From VRUE01 sp963697915 (GTDB taxonomy: Bacteria; Actinomycetota; Thermoleophilia; Solirubrobacterales; 70-9), in assembly GCA_963697915.1 (NCBI GenBank), contig OY969103.1, forward strand, positions 930,001 to 994,000: a DNA stretch of 64,000 bases, given 5' to 3'. The notes below the pieces were generated by a model. That model was not told the origin of the DNA. It made no database searches and was given only the letters and a program-made list of their open reading frames with translations. A program made the position numbers and the translations under genes. This document shows, piece after piece, positions 25,249-34,389 of the stretch. Within the stretch, counting starts at the first letter, position 1. Every line of letters begins with the position of its first letter.

Positions 25249-26177
25249 TGCGGCCGGCGATCTACATCCCCCACCTCGACGGCGCCGAGCGGCTGGCCCG
25301 GGCGCTGCGCAGCATTGGCGAGCAGAGCCGCCCGGTCGACGTGGTCGTCGTCGACAACGGCTCCGGCGACGGATCGACCGAGTTGCTGCGCCGGGAGTTC
25401 CCCGAGGTGACGCTGGTCGAGCTGGGGAGGAACCTCGGCTTCGGGCCGGCGCTGAACCGGGCGATCGAGGCGCACCCCGGCGATCCGGTGATCCTCCTCA
25501 ACGACGACGTCGAGTGCGAGCCTCGCGCCCTCGAGGCGCTGCTCGACGCCGCCGCCGAAGGCCCCGAGAGCGTCGCCGGGGTTCTCGTCCAGGAGACGGC
25601 CCCGGGCCTGATCGACTCCGCCGGAGTCATCGCCGACCGCACCCTGATGGGCTTCGACTACCTGCACGGCGAGCCGTTGGCGGCCGCCGAGACGGCGGCC
25701 GACCCGCTCGGCCCGAGCGGCGGCGCGGCGCTCTACCGGCTTGCCGCCTTCCGCGCCGCCGGCGGCTTCGACGAGCGCATCTTCCTCTACTACGAGGACC
25801 TCGACCTGGCCCTGCGGATGCGCGCTCTCGGGGCCCGCTGCCGGTTGGCGCCGGCGGCCCGAGTCCTGCACGCCTACTCGGCCAGCTCCGGCGCCGCCAG
25901 CGGCGCCAAGTACGCCCGCACCGGCTGGAGCCGCGGCTACATGCTGCGCCGCTACGGCGTCATGTCGCGACCGCGCCTGGCCCTGCGCGCGCTCGCCGCC
26001 GAGGGCGCGCTCTGCGCCGGGCAGCTGCTCAAGGACCACACCGCGAAGGGGATCGGCGGACGGCTGCGCGGCTGGCGCGACGGCGCCGGCTTGGAGCGCG
26101 AGCGGGCGGACGAGGACGCCCTGCTCAACATCAGCCTGCGCGAGGCGCTCGCCCTGCGCCGCAAACGCCGCGGCTAA
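25248..26177 (+). CDS. GT2 glycosyltransferase
   Basis: 309 residues. Nucleotide site VVVVDNGSGDGS, NLGFGPALNRAI, the metal-site region ILLNDDVE (DxD-like), LGPSGGAALYR, and IFLYYEDLDLALRMR, the catalytic-base/acceptor region of WbbL-like enzymes. A basic tail (ALALRRKRRG) may touch the membrane. Starts one base into the vapC stop. Donor unknown; probably dTDP-rhamnose or another dTDP sugar made here. Confidence 0.85.
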   Translation: MRPAIYIPHLDGAERLARALRSIGEQSRPVDVVVVDNGSGDGSTELLRREFPEVTLVELGRNLGFGPALNRAIEAHPGDPVILLNDDVECEPRALEALLDAAAEGPESVAGVLVQETAPGLIDSAGVIADRTLMGFDYLHGEPLAAAETAADPLGPSGGAALYRLAAFRAAGGFDERIFLYYEDLDLALRMRALGARCRLAPAARVLHAYSASSGAASGAKYARTGWSRGYMLRRYGVMSRPRLALRALAAEGALCAGQLLKDHTAKGIGGRLRGWRDGAGLERERADEDALLNISLREALALRRKRRG

Positions 26178-26231
26178 GGGACGTGCCGTGACTTAGAGGT
26201 CCCTATAGGTGCCTAACCCACGGCACGTCCC
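26178..26231. terminator. Stem-loop between convergent glycosyltransferase genes
   Basis: GGGACGTGCCGTG (26178-26190) and CACGGCACGTCCC (26219-26231) form a perfect 13-bp stem around a 28-base loop that contains the small palindrome CCTATAGG. It starts right after the + strand gene's stop. The right arm lies inside the last codons of the minus-strand gene. Best read as a bidirectional terminator, though the loop is large and no U-tract follows. Confidence 0.5.
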
Positions 26232-27181
26232 AACCAGCGGCGGGCGCGGGCGGGGTCGCCCTCGGCGCGCAGGCGGCGGCGCTCGCGCAACAGGCGGGGG
26301 AGCCAGCGCAGGGCGCTGAGCTTGCCGCGCAGGGTGGCGCCGAGGCGACGTTGGCGGGCGGCGCGGGCAAGGGCGCCGACCTCGACAACGGCGACGCGGG
26401 GGGCGGCGGCGAGCGGCATGAACTTGACCTGGGTGGCGAGCCGGTTGCGGGCGACGAGGCGGGCGTTGTCGGCGCCGGGGCGCTCGAACCCGGCCTGCCA
26501 TGCGGCGTTGCCGACGTGCCAGACGACCGCCTCGGGAACGTACTCGAAGCGCCAGCCGGCGATCCGCGCCCGCACGTTGAGGTCGACGTCCTCGTAGAAG
26601 GCGAAGTAAGACTCGTCGTAGCCGCCCAGCTCGGTGAAGAGCTCGCGGCGCAACAGGCAAGCGGCGCCGCAGACGCCGAAGACCTCGCGCCGCTCACCGC
26701 TCCAATCCGCCTGCGCCTCCCCCATGCCGCGCTCGTAGGCGCGGCCGTCGCGGGTCAGGGCCTGACCGGCGCTGTAGAGGCGGGCCGACTCGACCGCCCC
26801 TCGACCGGCCGCCCCGGGCTCGACCTGCAGGGTGCGCGGCTGGACCCCGCCGAGGCCGGGATCGGAGCGCAGGGCGTCGAGCAGGCGGGTAAGACAGCCG
26901 GGCTCGAGCACGGTGTCGGCGTTCAGCACCAGGACCGCCGGCGCCGCCGTTCGCGCCGCCGCCAGATTGACGGCGGCGGCGAAGCCGACGTTCTCCGGCA
27001 GCTCCAGATGCGGCACTCGCTCCCGCCGCAGGTACTCGAGCGAGCCGTCCACGGAAGCGTTGTCGACAACCAGCGTCTCGATCTCGACGCCCTGGGCGGC
27101 GAGGGAGTCCAGGCAGGCCGGCAAGAACCCGAGCGTGTTCCAGCTCGGAATCGCGACTGCGAGGGGTTGGGGCTCGCCCAC
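26213..27181 (-). CDS. GT2 glycosyltransferase
   Basis: 322 residues from a GTG at 27181; the frame is open further up but lacks family similarity. LAVAIPSWNTLGFLPACLDSL, VVDNASVDGS, NVGFAAAVN, VLNADTVLEPG and SYFAFYEDVDLNVRAR are the regular blocks of rhamnosyltransferase-like GT2 enzymes. The tail is very Arg-rich. Divergent from the Wzt gene (49-bp gap), convergent with the GT2 gene at 25248. Confidence 0.85.
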   Translation of the reverse strand: MGEPQPLAVAIPSWNTLGFLPACLDSLAAQGVEIETLVVDNASVDGSLEYLRRERVPHLELPENVGFAAAVNLAAARTAAPAVLVLNADTVLEPGCLTRLLDALRSDPGLGGVQPRTLQVEPGAAGRGAVESARLYSAGQALTRDGRAYERGMGEAQADWSGERREVFGVCGAACLLRRELFTELGGYDESYFAFYEDVDLNVRARIAGWRFEYVPEAVVWHVGNAAWQAGFERPGADNARLVARNRLATQVKFMPLAAAPRVAVVEVGALARAARQRRLGATLRGKLSALRWLPRLLRERRRLRAEGDPARARRWLGRAVG

Positions 27182-27230
27182 GGGTCGCAGAGCCTGACAG
27201 CTACCGTGCCGGGAGGCGCAACCATTACCG

Positions 27231-28505
27231 TTGCCGACGCCGATGCCGCCCGAGAACGCCACCAGCGCGCAGCTGGCCCCCCCTCGCCCACCCGCCGACG
27301 ACGCGCCGACGGCGATAGAGGCACGCGGGCTCGAGAAGGCTTTCCGCATTCCCACCCACCGCGTCGACTCGCTCAAAGAGCGGATGGTGCGCCCGTTCTC
27401 GTCCCGCGACTTCCGCGAACTGCGTGCCCTCGACGGTGTCTCCTTCGAGGTCCGTCAGGGGGAGTTCTTCGGCATCGTCGGCCGCAACGGGTCAGGCAAG
27501 AGCACCCTGCTCAAGCTGCTCGCCAGCATCTACCGGGCCGACGCGGGCACAATCCGCATGGCCGGCCGCCTGGCGCCCTTCATCGAGCTCGGCGTCGGTT
27601 TCAACGTCGAGTTGACGGCGCGCGAGAACGTCGTCCTCAACGGCGTGATGATGGGCCTCACCCCACAGGAAACGCGCAACCGACTCGACTCGGTGCTCGA
27701 GTTCGCCGAGCTGACCGAGTTTGCAGATCTGAAGCTGAAGAACTACTCGTCGGGGATGCTCGTCCGGCTCGCCTTCTCGGTGATGCTGCAGGCCGACGCC
27801 GACATCCTCCTGATCGACGAGGTGCTCGCGGTCGGCGACGCGTCCTTCCAGCAGAAGTGCGGCGACGCGTTCCGCGAGATGAAAGCCGCCGGCAAGACGA
27901 TCGTCCTCGTCACCCATGAGATGACCACCGTCGAGGACTTCTGCCACCGGGCGATGCTGATCGACGGCGGCAAGATCCAGCACATCGGCGAGCCCGCCGA
28001 GATCGGCCGGCGCTACCTGCGGATGAACTTCGACAAGGGCAGCGAGATCAGCGCCGACACGGAGAGCAGCGAGGAGGCGCGGCTACTCGACGCCTGGATC
28101 GAGGACAACGAGGGAAACCGCGCCGCCAGTCTCGAGCATGGCGACGAGATCCGCCTGCGGGTCGAGCTCGAAGTCAAGCGCGACCTGCCCGGCCTCGACC
28201 TCGGCTTCATCCTCGCCAACGCCGACGGCCTCGGCGTCTTCCAGTTCGGCACCCCAGCACTTAACCAAGACGACAGCCGTGAGCTGCGAGCCGGCGATCG
28301 CGTGCGCGTTGAGGCCAGCCTGCAAAACCCGCTCGCCCCTGGCCGCTACTTCGTGCACTGCGGGATAAACCGCATCCACGGTGGCGGCGTCGCCCTCTAC
28401 GTCCACAACGCGACCGACTTCATCGTCTACGGCGGCCCCCAGGCACGCGGGATCGTCCTGCTTCCCCACGAGATCGAGGCCACGGTCGAGGAGGATGACA
28501 AGTGA
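27231..28505 (+). CDS. wzt: Polysaccharide ABC exporter ATPase with C-terminal sugar-binding domain (Wzt)
   Basis: 424 residues. Walker A GRNGSGKST (84-92), signature YSSGM (172-176), Walker B ILLIDEV (193-199), switch His in VTHEM. After about 270 comes a beta-sandwich (LRVELEVKRDLPGLDLGFILANADGLGVFQ...) as in Wzt proteins that recognise the end of the exported glycan before transport. This C-terminal domain suggests cap-dependent export as in E. coli O9a. The stop overlaps the permease start by 4 bp. Confidence 0.93.
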   Translation: MPTPMPPENATSAQLAPPRPPADDAPTAIEARGLEKAFRIPTHRVDSLKERMVRPFSSRDFRELRALDGVSFEVRQGEFFGIVGRNGSGKSTLLKLLASIYRADAGTIRMAGRLAPFIELGVGFNVELTARENVVLNGVMMGLTPQETRNRLDSVLEFAELTEFADLKLKNYSSGMLVRLAFSVMLQADADILLIDEVLAVGDASFQQKCGDAFREMKAAGKTIVLVTHEMTTVEDFCHRAMLIDGGKIQHIGEPAEIGRRYLRMNFDKGSEISADTESSEEARLLDAWIEDNEGNRAASLEHGDEIRLRVELEVKRDLPGLDLGFILANADGLGVFQFGTPALNQDDSRELRAGDRVRVEASLQNPLAPGRYFVHCGINRIHGGGVALYVHNATDFIVYGGPQARGIVLLPHEIEATVEEDDK

Positions 28506-29368
28506 GCGCCCACCCAGAAGCCAAGCCAGTGCGCGAGGTCGGGCCGCTGCGCGATGTGCACGGTCCGTCGGCGCTCGGCGGCGGCGCGCGCCGCTTCTTC
28601 GACCTGCTCTGGCTGATGTCGGCCACCGAGTTCAAGCGGGTCTACTTCGGCACCGTCCTCGGCTACGTCTGGTCGCTGGTGCGGCCGCTGATGCTGTTCG
28701 CGGTTCTGCTCTTCGTCTTCACGAAGATCTTCCGGATCGGCAGCGAGGTGCCCAACTACCCGGTACTGCTACTGCTCGGCATCGTCCTCTTCACCTTCTT
28801 TCAGGAAGCGACGCAGAACTCGGTCACCTCGGTCGTCGCCCAGGAGGGTGTAGTCCGCAAGACCCAGTTCCCACGCTTGGTGATCCCGCTTTCAGTCGTG
28901 CTCACGGCCGTGTTCAATCTGAGCCTGAACCTGATCGTGGTCTTCGTCTTCATCCTCGCCTGGGGCGTGGGCCCGACCTGGACCTGGCTGCTGCTGCTGC
29001 CCTGCATGGCGCTGCTCTTCGTCTTCACGACGGCGATCAGCATGATCCTCTCGGTGCTCTACGTGCGCTTCCGCGACGTCCTGATCATCTGGACCGTCGC
29101 CGCCCAGGTCCTTTTTTACGCGACGCCGATCCTCTACCCGATCGAAATCGTGCCCGAGGCTTACTGGAAGGTCCTCTTCATCAACCCGCTGGCACCGATC
29201 TTCGAGCAGATCCGCGTCTGGGTTCTCGACCCCGATGCGCCCACCGCGATCGACGTGGTCGGCGGCTTCGCCGGCCTACTGCCGGCGATCGGGGTCTTCC
29301 TCGGCACCTGCTTCGTCGCGGTTTGGCTCTTCAACCGCGACGCCCCGCGGATCGCCGAGGAGCTGTAG
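28502..29368 (+). CDS. wzm: Polysaccharide ABC exporter permease (Wzm)
   Basis: 288 residues, six predicted transmembrane helices of the ABC-2 type. The family pattern is clear: FKRVYFGTVLGYVWSLVRPL near the N-terminus, then LYVRFRDVLIIWTVAAQVLFYATPILYP and a last helix. GTG start coupled to wzt. Together they would move an undecaprenyl-linked glycan across the membrane. Confidence 0.93.
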   Translation: MSAHPEAKPVREVGPLRDVHGPSALGGGARRFFDLLWLMSATEFKRVYFGTVLGYVWSLVRPLMLFAVLLFVFTKIFRIGSEVPNYPVLLLLGIVLFTFFQEATQNSVTSVVAQEGVVRKTQFPRLVIPLSVVLTAVFNLSLNLIVVFVFILAWGVGPTWTWLLLLPCMALLFVFTTAISMILSVLYVRFRDVLIIWTVAAQVLFYATPILYPIEIVPEAYWKVLFINPLAPIFEQIRVWVLDPDAPTAIDVVGGFAGLLPAIGVFLGTCFVAVWLFNRDAPRIAEEL

Positions 29369-29371
29369 CCC

Positions 29372-30784
29372 GTGCGACTGCGGGCGCTCCGCGAGCGCCT
29401 CTCCGAAGCGCTCTTCCCCACCGCCCCCGCCGAGCCGCGTGGCAGCAGGGGCGAGACGGCCGTGGTCATCCTCGCCTTCGCCGTGCTCGGCGTCGTGCTC
29501 CAGCTGCTGCGCCCGGGCTGGACCGCCTCGCTTGAGTCGCTCTGGGCCGAGGACGGGCCGATCTTCCTCCAGGGGGCGCTGAGCCAGGGCTTCCTCGACG
29601 CCGTCTTCACCCCCTACGCCGGCTACCTGGTGCTGGTGCCGCGGCTGATCGGCGAGGGCGCGGCCCTGATGCCGCTTGGCGACGCCGCCGCCACCGTCTC
29701 GATCCTCTCCGCCGCGGTCGTCGCCGTGAGCGGCATCGCCGTCTGGTTCGCGGCCCGGGCGCACATCCGCAACCCCTGGCTGCGCGGGACCCTCGCCTGC
29801 CTGGTGGTGCTCGCCCCGGCCGCCGGCCTGGAGTCGGTCGACTCGGCCGCCTACGTGCCCTGGTACATGCTCTTCGCGACCTTCTGGCTGCTGCTCTGGC
29901 GCCCGGCGACGACCCTGGGGGCGGCGCTGGCCGCCCTCTTCATCCTGATCACGGGCCTGAGCAGCCCCGGCGTCTGGTTCTTCGCCCCGCTGGCCGCCCT
30001 GCGCGGCTTCGCGATCCGCGACCGCCGCGACCTGATCATCGTCGGCGCCTGGGCCGCCGGCGCGGTCAGCCAGGTGCCCGTCCTCGCCCTCAACCAGGAA
30101 CAGGCGGTGACCCCCGCCTGGACCAGTGACATCTGGGTCGCCTACGCGCAACGGGTGGTCGACGGGGCGCTGCTCGGCGAACGGCTCGGCGGCGAAGCCT
30201 GGGTACAGCTCGGGCGCCCCTTCCTCGCCCTGCTGCTGCTGGCGGCGCTGGCGGCGCTCGCCTTCCTCCTGCGCAACTCGGACGCGACCGGCCGCTGGCT
30301 GGCCGCGATCGCGCTGCCGACCTCGCTGCTGCTCTTCGTCGTCTCCGCCTACCAGCGCGCGGTCGGCAGCGAGATCAAGTGGCCGCTCGACGTCTACCAC
30401 GGCGCCGCCGGGCGCTACGCGATCGTCCCGGCGCTGCTGATCGTCAGCGTCGGCCTCGTCCTGATCGACGGCTGGCTGCGCAAGGGCTCACCGCGGCCGA
30501 GCCGCCTCCCGGCCTGGACCGCGATCGCGGCGGCGGTGCTGCTCTGGGTCGGGATCGCCACCTCCTTCGACGTCAGCGACGAGGCGATCCGGGGCACGCC
30601 GCCCTGGGACGAGGCGCTTCAGGGCGCCGCGGCCGAGTGCTCGGCGGCAGGAGTCGAGGGCGTATCCGTGCCGACCTCGCCGCCGCCCTTCGGCATCTGG
30701 CTGGAATGCAAGCGCGTGCTCGAGGAGACCAGCGCGAAGCCGGCCAGCGCCGCCGCCGCGAGCAGGGCCGCGATCGGCGAGTAG
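29372..30784 (+). CDS. Polytopic membrane protein, possible GT-C enzyme
   Basis: 470 residues with about ten helices. The first outer loop carries SLWAEDGPIFLQGAL, an acidic loop of the sort seen in GT-C glycosyltransferases. GTG start 4 bp after wzm, so part of its operon. The C-terminal soluble piece (after about 410) has Cys pair ECSAAG / LECKRV. The last 166 bp are also coding on the other strand for the convergent membrane protein. Function not certain. Confidence 0.6.
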   Translation: MRLRALRERLSEALFPTAPAEPRGSRGETAVVILAFAVLGVVLQLLRPGWTASLESLWAEDGPIFLQGALSQGFLDAVFTPYAGYLVLVPRLIGEGAALMPLGDAAATVSILSAAVVAVSGIAVWFAARAHIRNPWLRGTLACLVVLAPAAGLESVDSAAYVPWYMLFATFWLLLWRPATTLGAALAALFILITGLSSPGVWFFAPLAALRGFAIRDRRDLIIVGAWAAGAVSQVPVLALNQEQAVTPAWTSDIWVAYAQRVVDGALLGERLGGEAWVQLGRPFLALLLLAALAALAFLLRNSDATGRWLAAIALPTSLLLFVVSAYQRAVGSEIKWPLDVYHGAAGRYAIVPALLIVSVGLVLIDGWLRKGSPRPSRLPAWTAIAAAVLLWVGIATSFDVSDEAIRGTPPWDEALQGAAAECSAAGVEGVSVPTSPPPFGIWLECKRVLEETSAKPASAAAASRAAIGE

Positions 30785-32388
30785 GAGGTACCCGGCGAGG
30801 GCGTCAGCTCGGGCACGTAGAGGAGCAGGACGAAGGCCGCGTTGAGCCCGACGACGGCGAGCGCGAGGCGGGGCGAGACCGCGTAGAGGCCGGCCGCGCA
30901 ACCGCAGATCGCGAGCAGCGGGATCGCCATGCTGCCGACGTGGAGGAAGGTGGTCGCGTTCGGGGCGCCGAACATCAGCAGCCCCCAGGCGAGGCAGCCG
31001 AGGGCGGCGAAGGCGAAGCAGAAGAGCGCGAAGCGCCACTCGGCGAGGCGCCGGCGGCCGCGGTCGCGGGCGAGCAGCATCGCCAGCGGGGCGATCAGGA
31101 GGATGCTGAGCACCGGCAGCAGCGAGAAGAAGCGGGGATCGCGGGCGTTTTCCGCCGCCGCCGTCCAGTCGCCGTCGAGCGCCGCGTCGACGGCGGCCTC
31201 GAAGCGCTCGGGGGCGTCGTTCCACCCGACCATCATCTTGAAGCTCTCCAGCTTGGCATCGAAGACGCCGCCGACCCCCGCTTCGGAGTAGGAGTCGACG
31301 ATCGTCTCGCCGGCGCCGCGCTCGTCGATCTCCATCACGCCGCCGATCTGCCACTTGACGAGGCGGTCGCCGGGCGGGTCGGCGTAGCGCTGGTAAGCCG
31401 ACCAGGGCGCCATGAACGCGATCCCGACCAGGGCGGCGACGCCGAGCCAGCGCGGGCTGGGCAGGCCGCGCAGGGCGCCGAGCACGAGCAGCGGCACGAT
31501 CGCGAAGGCGCTCGACCCGTGCGCGAGCATCGCCAGCGCGCAGAGCGCCGCGAAGAGGCCGGCGACGCGCGGGTCGCGGCGCCAGCGACCCCACTCGGAT
31601 GAGACGACGAGCGCGACGGCGGCGAGCACGAAGGCGGCGGCGATCAGCTTCGGCCAGACGAAGAAGCCGTGGAGGATGGCGACGTCGCTGACCAGCGCCG
31701 CGCAGATCGTCAGGCCGCGGGCGCGGCGGCCGAGCCGGGCGGCGCAGAGGATCGCCCAGAGGGCGACGATCCAGAGCTGCTGCACGACCACGCAGAGCAC
31801 CTGGTAGTGGAGCGTGGTCGTGTCCCAGCCGAAGGTGCGCTGCGAGAGCACGTAGCCGATCTGCAGCGGCGGCCGGTCGCTGGAGAGCCATTCGCCGGGG
31901 AATTCGGGGATCGGCGTGCGGTGCCCGTTCTCGTAGAACCAGTTGGCGAAGAACTGGGGGATGTCGTTGTCGGAGGGAAGCTGGCCGGAGAAGCGCGAGG
32001 AGGACATCGTCATCGCCTGATCGACCCCGCCGTGCAGGAAGCCGAGGTAGACGATGAAGAAGGAGCCGAGCACCCAGAGCGCGAGCGGCACCCCCAGCTC
32101 GGCCAGCAGGTCGCGGTCGATGCCGCCCCTGTAGAGGGACCAGGCGGCGACCTCGACCGAGCCGAGGACGACGATGAAGGCCCAGATCTGTCCGATCGTC
32201 GGGCTGGCGAAGTAGGCCCAGAAGGAGAGGATCGCGACCGCGCCCGAGGCGGCCAGGGCGAGGGCGAGGATCAGCGGCACGCTGCGCAGCCCCCGCCGCG
32301 CCGCGAAGAGCGCCGCGGCGACCGCCGGCAGGCCGGTCAGGGCGAGGTGCAGGACCAGCGTCCAGAGCACTTCGGCGTTCGCGCTCAT
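30619..32388 (-). CDS. Polytopic membrane protein, GT-C-like
   Basis: 589 residues from the ATG at 32388, with about twelve helices. The first large outer loop reads SSSRFSGQLPSDNDIPQFFANW then EFPGEWLSSDRPPLQIGYVL, similar in style to the loop of the protein at 7798. The DRPPLQ motif is like the donor-side loop of GT39/GT83-type mannosyl or arabinosyl transferases. Its last 166 bp overlap the convergent gene. Sugar and acceptor unknown. Confidence 0.6.
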   Translation of the reverse strand: MSANAEVLWTLVLHLALTGLPAVAAALFAARRGLRSVPLILALALAASGAVAILSFWAYFASPTIGQIWAFIVVLGSVEVAAWSLYRGGIDRDLLAELGVPLALWVLGSFFIVYLGFLHGGVDQAMTMSSSRFSGQLPSDNDIPQFFANWFYENGHRTPIPEFPGEWLSSDRPPLQIGYVLSQRTFGWDTTTLHYQVLCVVVQQLWIVALWAILCAARLGRRARGLTICAALVSDVAILHGFFVWPKLIAAAFVLAAVALVVSSEWGRWRRDPRVAGLFAALCALAMLAHGSSAFAIVPLLVLGALRGLPSPRWLGVAALVGIAFMAPWSAYQRYADPPGDRLVKWQIGGVMEIDERGAGETIVDSYSEAGVGGVFDAKLESFKMMVGWNDAPERFEAAVDAALDGDWTAAAENARDPRFFSLLPVLSILLIAPLAMLLARDRGRRRLAEWRFALFCFAFAALGCLAWGLLMFGAPNATTFLHVGSMAIPLLAICGCAAGLYAVSPRLALAVVGLNAAFVLLLYVPELTPSPGTSYSPIAALLAAAALAGFALVSSSTRLHSSQMPKGGGEVGTDTPSTPAAEHSAAAP

Positions 32389-32472
32389 CCCGCTGACCGC
32401 TCCCCTGAGAGAGTCATGGCCGGACAGGTTCGCACCGGTGTCAAGCGACTGCACACGGGTACACTCGCGCCG

Positions 32473-32688
32473 ATGTCGGAGCCGGTTCAGAGCGAGGAGA
32501 TCGCGCGCCAGCGCGAGGAGATCCTGCGGCTGCGCGATCTGCTGGTTGGCAAGGACGCCGAACTCGGCGTCCTTCGCGGCCGGGTCGCCGAGCTCGAGGC
32601 GGGGACGGGACGCCTGCTCAACGTCGGGGCACGCTTGCGAGCAAAGGTGCCCTCCTTCCTGCGCAATGCGCGCGGCGGGCAGGGCTGA
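32473..32688 (+). CDS. Small coiled-coil protein upstream of a GT2 gene
   Basis: 71 residues. About residues 7-45 form a charged heptad-like helix (EEIARQREEILRLRDLLVGK, then DAELGVLRGRVAELEAG), and the end is basic (LRAKVPSFLRNARGG). Similar short coiled coils occur fused to the front of polysaccharide glycosyltransferases. Here it is separate and ends 10 bp before the GTG of the double-GT2 gene, or overlaps it if the ATG at 32666 is used. It may act as a scaffold or length ruler; this is a guess from the context. Confidence 0.55.
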   Translation: MSEPVQSEEIARQREEILRLRDLLVGKDAELGVLRGRVAELEAGTGRLLNVGARLRAKVPSFLRNARGGQG

Positions 32689-32698
32689 CAGGGCCGAC

Positions 32699-34375
32699 GT
32701 GCAGTCCCCCCGCTTCTCGATCGTCACGCCGGTCTACGAAACCCCGCCCGATGTGCTGGCGGCGATGCTCGCCTCGGTCCGCCGGCAGAGCTACGCCGCC
32801 TGGGAGCTGTGCCTGGTCGACGACTGCTCGCTCGAGCCGCGCGTCGGCGAGCTGCTGGCGCGAGCGGCGGAGCATGACCCACGCATCCGGGTCCATCGGC
32901 GCGAGTCGAACGGCGGCATAGTCGCCGCCTCCAACGACGCGCTGGCGATGGCCAAGGGGGAGTTCGTCGCCCTGCTCGACCACGACGACGAGCTGCACCC
33001 GCGGGCGTTGACCGAGGTCAACGCCGCGATCGAGGCAAACCCCGAGGCCGATTACGTCTATACCGACGAAGACAAGATCGACCGCGCCGGACGTCACTCG
33101 GCCCCCTTCTTCAAGCCGGACTGGTCGCCGGAGCGGATGCGCACGCAGATGTACACCTGCCACCTCAGCGTGCTGCGCCGGGCGCTGGTCGAGGAGGTCG
33201 GCGGCTTCGACCCCGAGTTCGAGGGCTCGCAGGACTGGGACCTGGTGCTGCGCACCACCGAGCGGGCGCGAGCGGTCCTGCACGTGCCCAAGGTGCTCTA
33301 CCACTGGCGCACGCTGGAGACCTCCGCCGCCGGCGGCGGCGAAGAGGCGAAGCCCTGGGCCTTCGAAGCCGGGACCAGGGCGATCCAGGCCCACTGCGAC
33401 CGGACCGGCCTGCCCGCCGTGGCCGAGCGCGACGAGGCGGCGCCCGGCGTCTACCACCTGCGCCAGCAGTTGCAGAACCCGCCCTCGGTCAGCATCGTCA
33501 TCCCGACCGCCGGCCAGTCGCGCGAGGTGCGCTACGAGAACGTCGTCCTGGCGACGCACTGCGTGCGCTCGATCGTCGAGTCCTCGACCTACCCCAACTA
33601 CGAGATCGTTGTCGTCGCCGGCCCCACGGTCGACGCCAGCCTCCGCGACGAGCTGCGCCAGATAGCCGGCGAGCGGCTACGCATCGTCGATTTCGACGAG
33701 CCCTTCAACTTCTCGGCCAAGGTCAACCGCGGTGCCGTCCACGGCGAGGGCGAGCACGTGCTGCTGCTCAACGACGACATGGAGGTGATCACGCCGGACT
33801 GGATCGAGCGCCTCGCGATGTACTCCTCGATCCCCGAGGTCGGCGCCGTCGGCGCTCGCCTGCTCTGGGAGGACGGCCGCCTCCAGCACGCCGGCGTGCT
33901 CTTCGAGAACGGTGGCTTTCCCGGCCACATCTACCGCGGCTTCGGCGGCGAATACGGCGGCTACTCGAACAACGTCCTGGTCGCCCAGAACTACCTGGCG
34001 GTGACCGGCGCCTGCCTGATGACGCGGCGCGACGCCTTCGAGCAGGTCGGCGGCCTGAGCACGACGCTGCCGCTCAACTACAACGACATGGACTACTGCC
34101 TCAAGCAGCGCGCCGCCGGGCGCCGGGTCGTCTACGACCCCGACACCGTCCTCCACCACTTCGAGTCCTCGAGCCGCTCGACCGAGGTCGAGGACTGGGA
34201 GAAGGAAGCGCTGCTGGCGCGCTGGATCCCGCTAACCGCCACAGACCCCTACTCGAACCCGAACATGAAGTACGGCATCCCGCGGCTAAGCAGCTACATC
34301 CGCGCCCTGGCGCGTCGCCCACGGCTGAGACGACCAGGCCCGCGGATCGGCCAACCCGGCAGCTCGCCTAGCTGA
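32699..34375 (+). CDS. Tandem GT2 glycosyltransferase (two GT-A domains)
   Basis: 558 residues from the GTG at 32699 (AGGG close upstream; ATG at 32666 is the alternative). First domain about 1-260: FSIVTPVYETPPD, LVDDCS, LLDHDDELHP, and FEGSQDWDLVLR. Second domain about 265-540: VSIVIPTAGQSRE, VLLLNDDMEV, GACLMTRRDAFE, and LNYNDMDYCLKQ. Two-domain GT2 proteins usually add two linkages or alternate sugars. Family known from O-antigen loci (WbbN/rhamnan synthesis-like). Confidence 0.88.
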   Translation: MQSPRFSIVTPVYETPPDVLAAMLASVRRQSYAAWELCLVDDCSLEPRVGELLARAAEHDPRIRVHRRESNGGIVAASNDALAMAKGEFVALLDHDDELHPRALTEVNAAIEANPEADYVYTDEDKIDRAGRHSAPFFKPDWSPERMRTQMYTCHLSVLRRALVEEVGGFDPEFEGSQDWDLVLRTTERARAVLHVPKVLYHWRTLETSAAGGGEEAKPWAFEAGTRAIQAHCDRTGLPAVAERDEAAPGVYHLRQQLQNPPSVSIVIPTAGQSREVRYENVVLATHCVRSIVESSTYPNYEIVVVAGPTVDASLRDELRQIAGERLRIVDFDEPFNFSAKVNRGAVHGEGEHVLLLNDDMEVITPDWIERLAMYSSIPEVGAVGARLLWEDGRLQHAGVLFENGGFPGHIYRGFGGEYGGYSNNVLVAQNYLAVTGACLMTRRDAFEQVGGLSTTLPLNYNDMDYCLKQRAAGRRVVYDPDTVLHHFESSSRSTEVEDWEKEALLARWIPLTATDPYSNPNMKYGIPRLSSYIRALARRPRLRRPGPRIGQPGSSPS

Positions 34376-34389
34376 CTATCCTGCCCCCG

